From assembly GCF_900564155.1 (NCBI RefSeq), contig NZ_LS999839.1, positions 3,159,097 through 3,223,096 of the forward strand: a stretch of 64,000 nucleotides of DNA. Direction: 5' to 3'. The notes beneath the pieces were generated by a model. The model ran no database searches. It had not been told where the DNA came from and worked only from the letters and a program-made list of their open reading frames with translations. Made by a program: the position numbers and the translations under genes. How positions within the stretch are numbered: the stretch's first letter is position 1; each line of letters begins with the position of its first letter. Below are positions 56,043 through 64,000 of this stretch, in pieces. The DNA comes from Pedobacter schmidteae. Its GTDB lineage: Bacteria > Bacteroidota > Bacteroidia > Sphingobacteriales > Sphingobacteriaceae.

Positions 56043-56996
56043 ATGCCTCATAAAATGATGAAAAAACAAATCTATGAAGCGCTTTATATTCGGTATAGCC
56101 GGGAGCTTGAACAAGTGGAATCTGCGGGTTACCGCTGCGAGGAAGAATTATCAGCGGTATGGGCTGTTATTAAAATATATCTTTCCGAGCTCAGGGAGCT
56201 GGCATTTGCAACTGGTTTTTCTGATCAGCGGGAGGAAATTTTCTTTTTTAAATCTGTCAAGCCGAAGTTCTATGCGGAGAAGATTTTTGTTTTTGAGTTA
56301 TACCGTATAAACCGGAACAGGCCTGTTGGGACTTCGGAGATGATCTGTACTTACCTGGGAGAGGAATTGCAGCAGATACATCGGTTTTTTCAGCAGTTTG
56401 CATTTTTGTACCATTACTATAGCTCTGCTGCGGTGGAATTGGATAGTTTATATTTTGTACGCAGGGCTGAAGTTCCTTTGAGGCTGATAGCTGAAATGCC
56501 TGATGGGGATCTGGATTTTTCTACGGCGATGGATAGTCAGTTTGCTAAGTTCATCGCTTTTGAAAGGTTACAACAATACCTTGTTAAGGCACTGGAATCG
56601 GTGATGGGAACAGCCTTTATACAAGAACAACCTGCAAAACAGAGTACTTGCGCTGAATTACGCTGGACGGGGGACTCGATCAATTTGGTGGAGCTCGGCT
56701 ATGCTTTGCATGATACCGGACAGCTCAATAATGGATGTGCGAGCCTTACTGAAATTTTCGCCGGGTTGTCTAAAACCTTCCATGTAGAGATCAAAAAGCC
56801 TTCCCGTAGATTTAAGGAGATCGAAAGCCGCAAGCGTATGAGCATAACTGCTTTTATAGACAATATGCGTAAATCAATCCTTAATCGTATTGACCGTAAG
56901 AATGAATATGATCCTGAAAAAGAGCAAGAGTTGATGTGGCGGTCTGAACGCAAACGCATGATATTTGAAAGAGATCGGCTGAAAGATAAAATGTAG
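56043..56996 (+). CDS. RteC-domain regulator
   Basis: A 317-residue protein of the RteC family, which in CTnDOT controls excision genes. Marks: FFFKSVKPKFYAEKIFVFEL, ELRWTGDSINLVELGYALH, TGQLNNGCASLTEIF, and the C-terminal FKEIESRKRMSITAFIDNM. There is no linked two-component pair (RteA/RteB) or excisionase in view. Its presence ties the region to Bacteroidota integrative elements. The start may also be the Met four codons on (MMKKQIYEAL). Confidence 0.9.
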   Translation: MPHKMMKKQIYEALYIRYSRELEQVESAGYRCEEELSAVWAVIKIYLSELRELAFATGFSDQREEIFFFKSVKPKFYAEKIFVFELYRINRNRPVGTSEMICTYLGEELQQIHRFFQQFAFLYHYYSSAAVELDSLYFVRRAEVPLRLIAEMPDGDLDFSTAMDSQFAKFIAFERLQQYLVKALESVMGTAFIQEQPAKQSTCAELRWTGDSINLVELGYALHDTGQLNNGCASLTEIFAGLSKTFHVEIKKPSRRFKEIESRKRMSITAFIDNMRKSILNRIDRKNEYDPEKEQELMWRSERKRMIFERDRLKDKM

Positions 56997-57050
56997 TACC
57001 CGAGGCCTATGGGATTGGAGTTTTAGTTTAGTCGATTTATTTGAATGTAA

Positions 57051-57257
57051 ATGCTGATCTTAGAGATTCCCGCATTAAATATAAAGGATTTGGTGTTTAA
57101 TGTAGAAATGGTTATATTAGATACTGAGAGCGTTAATTTAAGACCGGAGCTTGTCGCTAGCCAGGTTCCGGTTTATTTTTTGCAAGGTTACACACTGACT
57201 TTTGAATGCTCCAACGATTTTCACGCTCTGGTAAATGATAAGGCTTATGGAAGATAA
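57051..57257 (+). CDS. Small hypothetical protein
   Basis: A 68-residue ORF downstream of rteC, with alternating hydrophobic residues (DLVFNVEMVILDTESVNL) like a small beta protein. It overlaps the next small gene by 11 nt. No known family; weak support. Confidence 0.35.
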   Translation: MLILEIPALNIKDLVFNVEMVILDTESVNLRPELVASQVPVYFLQGYTLTFECSNDFHALVNDKAYGR

Positions 57258-57450
57258 TAAAAAAAGGGTTGTGAAAACAATTCAATATCAAACCGCTGTT
57301 GCCGATAAAAAATCGGAGAAGATCTATACGGTTACGGTTGAGTTTTTAGAAGTCTCTGATGAAGAGGCCAGGATAAAACGGGGGATAATCGAAAGCATTT
57401 TAAAAAAGGAATATCTGCAAAGAAAGACTGACAGGTCATCAGAAGGCTAA
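57247..57450 (+). CDS. Small hypothetical protein
   Basis: A 67-residue protein; I start at the ATG at 57247 (MEDNKKRVVKTIQYQ). It is charged, with two strands followed by a helix (EEARIKRGIIESILKKEYLQ). It may be an accessory protein of the element. No family recognised. Confidence 0.42.
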   Translation: MEDNKKRVVKTIQYQTAVADKKSEKIYTVTVEFLEVSDEEARIKRGIIESILKKEYLQRKTDRSSEG

Positions 57451-57565
57451 GGATATTAAATAGGCACCTGGAAAGCCATCAATATCAGCACCCGTTATAC
57501 TGTATATCCCAAATAATTTATACATTGGCGGCTTAAACCACTAAAACCAGCTTTTTTCCAAACCC

Positions 57566-58156
57566 ATGACCACAAAACCCCTTGACAACGAGCAGCAGCT
57601 AGTGGCCGATATGGCTCGGGGGGACCAGAATGCCTTCAGAAAAATATACGACCACTACAGGCCACTGGTATACAGCTTTTCCCTGAAATACCTCAAATCA
57701 CCCCAGCAGGCGGAAGAAGTGGTACAGGAGACTTTTCTGAAATTATGGCGTATTGGTGAAGGACTTTCAGCCATCAAACACCTGGATAGCTATATGCTGA
57801 CCATGAGCCGTAACCGTTGTATGGATGTTTTGCGCCGGATGAAACTGGAAGCGATGCACATAGAGCCTTTAACGGATGATCTGGACAGCTATACCAATGA
57901 AACCGAAGAACGCATTTTGTTAAATGATACCAAGAAGTTGCTGGATGAAGCTATTGCCCAGCTGCCACCACAGCAGCAACTGGTTTATACCTTGTGCCAC
58001 ATCCAGGGGCGCAGGCAGGATGAAGTGGCCAGGGAATTACAGTTGTCTCCCGAAACGGTTAAACGTCACATGAAGCTGGCCTTAAAATTCCTGCGGGAGT
58101 ACCTGGGTACCCATACCGATATCACCATTATCCTGATTATTTTAAAAATAATTTAA
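57566..58156 (+). CDS. ECF RNA polymerase sigma factor (FecI-like)
   Basis: A 196-residue sigma-70 family factor of the Bacteroidota FecI type. Region 2 lies at about 25-90 (LKYLKSPQQAEEVVQETFLKLW), and region 4 at 130-180 (LPPQQQLVYTL, then LSPETVKRHMKLALKF). The C-terminal 12 residues are hydrophobic (ITIILIILKII), as often seen in this group. With the FecR gene 90 nt downstream it forms a trans-envelope signalling pair that controls the SusC/SusD genes after it. Confidence 0.92.
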   Translation: MTTKPLDNEQQLVADMARGDQNAFRKIYDHYRPLVYSFSLKYLKSPQQAEEVVQETFLKLWRIGEGLSAIKHLDSYMLTMSRNRCMDVLRRMKLEAMHIEPLTDDLDSYTNETEERILLNDTKKLLDEAIAQLPPQQQLVYTLCHIQGRRQDEVARELQLSPETVKRHMKLALKFLREYLGTHTDITIILIILKII

Positions 58157-58246
58157 AAGGTCATTGACCCCTGGGTATTTTTCTTTCGTCTATATAGAAA
58201 AGGGACATTAGCCAATGATTAACTTTAGGCTAATTCTCAAACAAAT

Positions 58247-59413
58247 ATGGAACAAAGCAGAATCATATATCTACACCAGCGGTACCTTAACCAAAGCCTT
58301 ACACTTGAGGAACTAAAGGAATGGAAAGCTATTTTGGATGATCCCGGGCAGGAGCCTTTTTTAAAGGAACTGATGAAGGAAACCTGGGAGGAACTAAAAG
58401 CAAAAGGGGCTACGGATATGCCGCAGGAAAGGGCTGAAAGTTTGTTCCTGGAGATTGCGGCTTTACCACAAGATGTAATTAAACGCAGGTTATGGCCGAA
58501 AATTGTGACGGTTGCTGCGGCTATGGCATTGATCGTTTCGGGGATGTATTTTTTCAATTACAGGAATGGCCAGACAGATGCTGGTTTGAACACAACTTTG
58601 GTACAGGATGTAAAGCCTGGAAAAGTTGGGGCTACGCTGACGCTGGCCAATGGTAAAAAGATCCGTTTGGACGATGCGGTAAATGGAGAGCTGGCCAATG
58701 AAGCTGGCGTGTCGATTAGCAAATCTGCGGATGGCCAGTTGGTTTATGAAATAAAGGGAGGGAAGGCTGATCCTGATAGGATGAATACCTTAACTACAGC
58801 CAAAGGGGAAACCTATAGGGTGCGTTTGCCAGACGGCTCTTTGGTTTATCTAAATGCCGCATCGAGTTTGACCTATGTTGCTTCTTTAAATGAGCGTGGG
58901 AAGCGCGTGGTCAAACTTAGCGGTGAAGGTTATTTCGAAATTGCTAAGGATAAGGCACATCCTTTTGTGGTGAAAACAGACAGGCAGGAGGTGGAAGTAT
59001 TGGGTACGCATTTTAATGTGAATGCGTATGGGGATGAAGCCGCTGTGAGGACGACTTTGTTGGAAGGGAGTGTCCGGGTGAGTTCTGGGGAGACGAGGCA
59101 GGTGTTAAAACCGGGTTTTCAGGCGGTCAATGATGGGCGCTTGATAAAAGTGGCGGAGGTAAATACGGAGAATGTGGTGGACTGGAAAGACGGGGATTTT
59201 TACTTTGAAAATGTGGATTTCCGTTCGGTGATGAGAAAGATTGGCCGCTGGTATGATGTGGAGCTGGTGTATGATAGTTCGGTGCCGGATAGGATAGCGT
59301 CCAATGGGGTGATTTCCCGTGATAAGGATTTGTCGGCGGTATTGAAATTAATTGAGAGTTCGGGGCAGGTGCATTTCAGGATCGAGGGGAGGAAAGTATA
59401 TATCACTAAATAA
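58247..59413 (+). CDS. FecR family anti-sigma factor
   Basis: A 388-residue inner-membrane anti-sigma factor. Cytoplasmic N-terminus to about 85, one membrane helix (VTVAAAMALIVSGMYFF, about 88-105), a periplasmic FecR domain (GETYRVRLPDGSLVYLNAAS, KLSGEGYFEIAKDKAHPF, LGTHFNVNAY) and C-terminal DUF4974 (FENVDFRSVMRKIGRWY). It receives the signal from the N-terminal domain of the SusC-type transporter and frees the sigma factor. Confidence 0.94.
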   Translation: MEQSRIIYLHQRYLNQSLTLEELKEWKAILDDPGQEPFLKELMKETWEELKAKGATDMPQERAESLFLEIAALPQDVIKRRLWPKIVTVAAAMALIVSGMYFFNYRNGQTDAGLNTTLVQDVKPGKVGATLTLANGKKIRLDDAVNGELANEAGVSISKSADGQLVYEIKGGKADPDRMNTLTTAKGETYRVRLPDGSLVYLNAASSLTYVASLNERGKRVVKLSGEGYFEIAKDKAHPFVVKTDRQEVEVLGTHFNVNAYGDEAAVRTTLLEGSVRVSSGETRQVLKPGFQAVNDGRLIKVAEVNTENVVDWKDGDFYFENVDFRSVMRKIGRWYDVELVYDSSVPDRIASNGVISRDKDLSAVLKLIESSGQVHFRIEGRKVYITK

Positions 59414-59465
59414 CGTTCATCAATTTTTAACAGTTAACAGGAGTATTCACTAAAAAGCGGTAGCG

Positions 59466-59534
59466 ATGAACAAACTTTTACGACAGGGAATTTAAAGGAG
59501 TAAGCAAACCAGAAGTGCGGGCACCCCTGGTTTG
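59466..59534 (+). promoter_or_regulatory. Leader of the SusC gene with 9-codon ORF and hairpin
   Basis: Within the 214-nt spacer before susC: a tiny ORF ATG-AAC...-ATT-TAA (59466-59495, MNKLLRQGI) and a hairpin with arms CAAACCAG (59505-59512) and CTGGTTTG (59527-59534), with an inner GTGC/GCAC pair. It may regulate translation of the transporter; evidence is structural only. Confidence 0.35.
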
Positions 59535-59627
59535 TGTCTGGATCAATTATTTAACAAAAAATGTCAACCGCAGGTTGCCGTAGTTTTCGAAGACAGGAGG
59601 CAGGCTGCATAGAACCAAACTGAACAA

Positions 59628-62600
59628 ATGTACGATAAAATATCACCATTTGGTAGGCTTCGGCTGTACCAGAAAATTATGCTGATTATGCGATTAACCA
59701 CCGTGATACTGATAGCATCTTTGATTCAGGTGAGTGCGGCTACTTTCGGGCAGCGCATTACACTGAATAAATCCAATGTGCCTTTGTTTTCTGTGCTCAA
59801 GGAGATCAGGAAGCAAAGTGGCTATGATTTCTATTATGATGCGAACACGATTTCCCAGGACCAGAGGGTGAGTGTTGCGGTGTCGAATGCGACAATTGAG
59901 GAGACTTTGGTCAGTGCTTTGAATGGCCTGGACCTGGTTTATCAGATTGATGGAAGGACGGTTTCTATAAAGAAGAAAGAGGAGCCTACCTTTCTGGATC
60001 GCCTGGCTAGGCGCTGGGCTAATATTGATGTTAGGGGTAAGGTTTATGGCGAGAATGACCAGGTATTAGCGGGGGCTTCGGTCAGGGTGAAGGGGACGAA
60101 ACTGGCGACGACTACAGATGCCAGGGGGGAGTTTTATTTGGGTAGTGTGGATGAAAACGCTGTGCTGGAAGTTTCCTTTATTGGATATGTGACAAGGGAG
60201 ATGAAGGTGGCTAAAGATATGGGAGTGATTAGGCTGGAGATGACAAACAATGATTTGTCGGAAATTGCAGTAGTTTCCACGGGATACCAGTCCATTCCTA
60301 AAGAAAGGGCAACGGGATCATTTTCCAAAATTGACAATTCAACTTTTAACAGGCAGGTAGCTACCAGTGTCATCGCTAAGTTAAAAGGTATTGCACCATC
60401 CATTTATTTTGATGAGCGAAGCGCTTCCGGTAATACAAACATCAATGTCCGTGGTCAAAGTACGATTTATGGTAATGCTAAGCCACTGATTGTAATAGAC
60501 AATTTTCCTTTTGATGGAGATTTGAATAACATCAATCCAAATGACGTTCAGGATATCACTATCTTGAAAGATGCGGCGGCTGCATCTATTTGGGGCGTGC
60601 GTGCCGGAAATGGGGTAATTGTAATCACAACAAAAAAAGGAGAATACAATCAGCAACCTAAATTTAACCTGAACTCAAGCGTAAACATAGGAAGTGCTCC
60701 CGATCTCTTTTACCAACTCCGAATGAGTACTTCTGATTTTATAGATGTGGAGCAATTTTTATTTTCTAAAGGATTCTATGATGCAACCATTAGCAATACT
60801 TTTTTTGCCCCGGTATATAGTCCAGTAGTTGATATATTGAATCAACAGAAGAAAGGACAGTTATCTGAACAGCAGGCAATATCCCAAATCAATGCCTTAC
60901 GTACATATGATTTAAGGAATGATCTTGAAAAATTTTTTTACCAAACACCGGTTTCTCAGCAATATGCCTTAAGTGCGAGTGGAGGTACACAAAAACACAT
61001 TTACTTTCTCTCGGTCGGGCTGGATAAAAACACACTATCTACAGTAAAAAATGATTTTAGCAGACTTTCCATAAGTGGCAATCAAACTTTCAAACCCATT
61101 AAAGGCCTGGAAATAACTACGGGTGTTTTTATAAACCGGAATCGTTCCAATACCAACAACAGTCTCCGGTACATAACCAGTGGAATGGGAAGCGGGAAAG
61201 CGATGTACCCCTACGCGCGATTAGCAGATGAAAATGGGAACCATTTGCCGGTTTATAAAGATTACACAAATACGTTTAAAACAAACGCATTGAATGCAGG
61301 ATATTTAGATTGGACTCTGGTTCCTCTTGACGAGTTAGATTTGCAGGAAAATACGGTAAAAACCAATAGTACCAGACTCACTGCGGGTATCGCATATACC
61401 TTTATTAAAGGCTTATCTGCAGACCTGAAAATTCAATACGAAGGACAAAACACCGCAGCCAGGTATTACAATGATCAGAACTCCTACTATGTTCGCGACC
61501 TGGTAAATCGTTTTACACCAGGATTTGTAACTCCTTTGGCTAGAAAAATTCCATTTGGTGGGATACTTGAACAGAACAATTCAGAATTGTCTTCTATAAA
61601 TGGTAGAGCGCAGATCAACTACAATAACGTCTGGGGAGATCACGAACTACACAGCATTGCCGGCTTTGATGTAAGGGAAATTAAAAACGACGGAAGCAAC
61701 AGCTTGTTTTATGGATATGATAAAACACTTGGAACCAGCACAGCTGTGGATTACGTGTCCAGTGTCTATACCTATCCTAGTTTCTCCCAGCAAACTGTGC
61801 CAGGTGGAGATTATGTAACAGGAACAGTTGATCGGTTCAGATCTTATTTTGCCAATGCATCTTATACCTATGTTAAAAAGTATACGATTTCAGGAAGTGC
61901 CAGGATTGACCAGTCAAATCTTTTTGGTGTAAATGCTAACCAAAGGGCGGTTCCTCTCTGGTCTGCTGGTTTAAAATGGGACATATCCAAAGAGGCTTTT
62001 TATTTATCAAGCCAGTTGCCGCAACTTAGCATTAGAACTTCGTATGGTTATAATGGTAATCTGGATAATACGTTAACGGCTTATACCACAGCAAAACTAG
62101 GGAATTCTGATAGTTTTCAAACTCCAGCGGCACAACTCCTCAACCCTCCAAATGCGAATCTGCGCTGGGAGAAAACTGGCCAATGGAATATAGGGCTGGA
62201 TTTTTCAACAAAGAATAACCGGATTTCAGGTTCATTTGAATATTATGCTAAAAATGGCAAGGATTTGATTGGTCTGGGCTTGATTGATCCTACAACAGGA
62301 TTTAAATCCTATAAAGGGAATGTAGCCAACATGAAGGGGAAGGGTATTGATATTGAACTGACAACCGTAAATCTGGATGCTGCCTTTCGCTGGACAACCA
62401 ATTACCTGTTTAGTTATACTATGGACCGGGTTAAAGATTACAAACTTACACCTTCGTATGCATTATTTTTTGTTGATGGTAGTCTTGAAAGGACTCCGAC
62501 GTACATTCAGCCTGTTTCGGACCGTCCACTTTATGGCATTTACAGTACGCCATGGGCAGGTTTAGACCCTGCTACAGGTGTGTCACGCGGATACCTTAAT

Positions 62601-63164
62601 GGTTTGCCAAGTACTGATTTTTCTGCAATTCAGGCGGCATTATCTCTCAATTTGCCTCACAATCTTATCTACAATGGACCTGCTTTGGCGCCTTATTTTG
62701 GTTATATCCGGAATACATTCGGATACAAAGGTTTTGAGTTAAGTTTTAATGTGGGGTATCGCTTTGGTTATTATTTCCGCCGCAATTCTATTAACTACGA
62801 CTTACTATTCAACAGTTACACCTCGCACTCAGATTACAGTAAACGCTGGCAGAAATCTGGCGACGAACAATTTACCAATGTTCCGGCAATCGTGTATCCG
62901 CTGAATGCTGCATCCAGTAGTTATTATACCAATTCAGAAATCCTGGTCGAAAGAGGAGACAATATCCGTTTGCAGGATGCAACATTCTCTTATACATTGA
63001 GCGCAGAAAAATTCAAATGGTTCCCCTTCAAAACCCTTAAAGCATACTCCTACGCAAACAATATTGGAATACTCTGGCGATCCAATAAGAATGGGATTGA
63101 CCCGGACTATCCGGTAACAAAGCCTGTAAGAAGTATTGCGCTGGGATTGACTTGTACATTTTAA
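59628..63164 (+). CDS. SusC/RagA-type TonB-dependent outer-membrane transporter
   Basis: A 1178-residue transporter that takes up large ligands through the outer membrane with energy from TonB. Order: signal region (to about 43), STN signalling domain (SVLKEIRKQSGYDFYYD, about 55-115), a carboxypeptidase-like domain (VYGENDQVLAGASVRVKG, about 135-205), TonB plug (ATGSFSKIDNSTFNR, INVRGQSTIYGNAKPLIV, GVRAGNGVIVITTKKGEY) and a large beta-barrel ending in LGLTCTF. The STN domain fits control by the FecR/FecI pair upstream. The substrate (glycan or peptide) is unknown. Confidence 0.95.
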   Translation: MYDKISPFGRLRLYQKIMLIMRLTTVILIASLIQVSAATFGQRITLNKSNVPLFSVLKEIRKQSGYDFYYDANTISQDQRVSVAVSNATIEETLVSALNGLDLVYQIDGRTVSIKKKEEPTFLDRLARRWANIDVRGKVYGENDQVLAGASVRVKGTKLATTTDARGEFYLGSVDENAVLEVSFIGYVTREMKVAKDMGVIRLEMTNNDLSEIAVVSTGYQSIPKERATGSFSKIDNSTFNRQVATSVIAKLKGIAPSIYFDERSASGNTNINVRGQSTIYGNAKPLIVIDNFPFDGDLNNINPNDVQDITILKDAAAASIWGVRAGNGVIVITTKKGEYNQQPKFNLNSSVNIGSAPDLFYQLRMSTSDFIDVEQFLFSKGFYDATISNTFFAPVYSPVVDILNQQKKGQLSEQQAISQINALRTYDLRNDLEKFFYQTPVSQQYALSASGGTQKHIYFLSVGLDKNTLSTVKNDFSRLSISGNQTFKPIKGLEITTGVFINRNRSNTNNSLRYITSGMGSGKAMYPYARLADENGNHLPVYKDYTNTFKTNALNAGYLDWTLVPLDELDLQENTVKTNSTRLTAGIAYTFIKGLSADLKIQYEGQNTAARYYNDQNSYYVRDLVNRFTPGFVTPLARKIPFGGILEQNNSELSSINGRAQINYNNVWGDHELHSIAGFDVREIKNDGSNSLFYGYDKTLGTSTAVDYVSSVYTYPSFSQQTVPGGDYVTGTVDRFRSYFANASYTYVKKYTISGSARIDQSNLFGVNANQRAVPLWSAGLKWDISKEAFYLSSQLPQLSIRTSYGYNGNLDNTLTAYTTAKLGNSDSFQTPAAQLLNPPNANLRWEKTGQWNIGLDFSTKNNRISGSFEYYAKNGKDLIGLGLIDPTTGFKSYKGNVANMKGKGIDIELTTVNLDAAFRWTTNYLFSYTMDRVKDYKLTPSYALFFVDGSLERTPTYIQPVSDRPLYGIYSTPWAGLDPATGVSRGYLNGLPSTDFSAIQAALSLNLPHNLIYNGPALAPYFGYIRNTFGYKGFELSFNVGYRFGYYFRRNSINYDLLFNSYTSHSDYSKRWQKSGDEQFTNVPAIVYPLNAASSSYYTNSEILVERGDNIRLQDATFSYTLSAEKFKWFPFKTLKAYSYANNIGILWRSNKNGIDPDYPVTKPVRSIALGLTCTF

Positions 63165-63174
63165 ACATAGAGAC

Positions 63175-64000
63175 ATGAAAAGGACTACATATTTATTAAT
63201 GTTTTTGGTCTTTTTTACTGCCTGTAAAAAAGACTGGCTCGAAAAGAAACGCGATATATCTGTTATCGTACCTACAACTTTAAAGGATTTAAGGTTGCTG
63301 TTAAACAATGAACTCCCATTGAATATAGATGGACGAGCATTGATGGAATCTTCTTGTGATGACATTTATGTTACTAAATCACAATTTGATGCTATTACTA
63401 CGATTCCTGAACACAATGCTCTAGTATGGAAAAAAGACCTCTATGAAGGAGCTTCAAATATTAAAGACTGGGACAGTTCATATAGTACTATTCAATATGC
63501 AAACGTAATATTGGACGCTTTGACGAAAATTACTCGGAACTCTGGAAATGCCTTGGAATATGATAACATTAAGGGAAATGCCCTTTACTTCCGATCACGG
63601 GCATTTTTCAACTTAGTAATGTCCTTTGCCAAATATTACGATAAAAATACAGCAAGTACTGATCTGGGGATACCGCTAAAATTAAGTTCGGATATAAACG
63701 AAAAAATTACGAGAGCCTCCGTGCAGGAAGTATACGAAATGATTATTTCGGATCTTCAAACAGCGGGAGAATTGCTTCCAAGCATAGCAAAAGTAAATAC
63801 TGATGCGTCAAAATTAGCTGCTTACGGTTTGCTTTCAAGATGCTTTTATTATATGGATAATTATGAAAGGGCGTTGGAATTTGCTAATAAAGCTTATGCA
63901 ATAAATAATTACCTGATAGACTACAATACAGTTAGTCCGACGGCAGGTGTACCGACGTATGCTTCCGGCGAAATGCATATCTACAGCAATATAGTGGCTC
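63175..64000 (+). CDS. SusD/RagB-type lipoprotein, partial
   Basis: Starts at ATG 63175, 10 nt after the SusC stop, and runs off the window with 275 residues visible. Lipoprotein signal (YLLMFLVFFTAC) followed by DWLEKKRDISVIVPTTLKDL, the usual SusD start, and TPR-like helices (AYGLLSRCFYYMDNYERALE). SusD-type proteins form a lid on the SusC barrel and bind the ligand at the cell surface. The C-terminus is missing. Confidence 0.92.
   Translation, partial: MKRTTYLLMFLVFFTACKKDWLEKKRDISVIVPTTLKDLRLLLNNELPLNIDGRALMESSCDDIYVTKSQFDAITTIPEHNALVWKKDLYEGASNIKDWDSSYSTIQYANVILDALTKITRNSGNALEYDNIKGNALYFRSRAFFNLVMSFAKYYDKNTASTDLGIPLKLSSDINEKITRASVQEVYEMIISDLQTAGELLPSIAKVNTDASKLAAYGLLSRCFYYMDNYERALEFANKAYAINNYLIDYNTVSPTAGVPTYASGEMHIYSNIVA

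Noticed and set aside
38911..57565. CRISPR array or insertion sequence
   Set aside because: No regularly spaced repeats and no transposase with terminal inverted repeats were seen.
62934..63365. A 143-codon minus-strand frame bridging susC and susD
   Set aside because: It covers two well-supported genes on the other strand.

Overview
The window looks like a chromosomal stretch of a Bacteroidota member of the Sphingobacteriaceae, most likely Pedobacter or a close relative. The support is: FecI/FecR/SusC/SusD and FadL-type outer-membrane genes, DUF4296 and DUF2723 proteins, Bacteroidota-type promoters (TTTG with TAnnTTTG) before the tRNAs, many N-terminal lipoprotein boxes, and RteC plus a three-gene mobilisation cassette of Bacteroidota type. 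The genus is inferred from protein style; no search was run.

Positions 1-38600 are mostly core genome. The minus-strand block 1-6234 holds a DUF2723 glycosyltransferase cut by the window edge, a methyltransferase, aspartate kinase, a DUF3298-type lipoprotein, a GNAT acetyltransferase and a YggS protein. Next come a DUF4296 lipoprotein with MutS2, a sugar-dehydrogenase-like lipoprotein, the two 3-oxoacid CoA-transferase subunits, uridine kinase with a LysM protein, Dps, a UbiD decarboxylase, a FadL-type porin, a repeat-rich lipoprotein, prolyl-tRNA synthetase, a trans-sulfuration enzyme, a polyprenyl-phosphate mannosyltransferase, two tandem POT peptide transporters, thiolase, an MFS/AraC divergent pair, a group of poorly known envelope genes (32831-36253) and a PgpH-like 7TM-HD phosphodiesterase. 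Many gene ends carry clear hairpin terminators, one of them a perfect 56-bp palindrome.

Positions 38659-38910 carry tRNA-Ser(GCT) and tRNA-Pro(TGG). A large serine recombinase on the minus strand starts at 40423, and its reading frame runs antisense right through tRNA-Pro. This marks the left side of an integrated mobilisable element. The element carries a small recombinase-linked ORF, an Mrr-like endonuclease, an alpha/beta hydrolase facing a LuxR-type regulator, an operon-like run of unknown secreted proteins, a probable oriT, a MobC-like accessory protein, a relaxase and a coupling ATPase. No T4SS channel genes are seen, so transfer would need a helper. Beyond the mobilisation genes lie a HEPN-motif protein and a PIN-domain (DUF4935-like) protein in tandem, then a second Mrr-family endonuclease and an RteC regulator. 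The HEPN-PIN pair, with two RNase-type folds side by side inside a mobile element and next to a restriction-type nuclease, is the best candidate here for an undescribed defence or toxin system.

Positions 57566-64000 hold an ECF sigma factor, a FecR anti-sigma factor, a SusC-type TonB-dependent transporter and a SusD-type lipoprotein cut by the window edge: a regulated glycan or peptide uptake locus. Whether this locus is chromosomal or cargo of the element cannot be decided, because no right attachment site was recognised.
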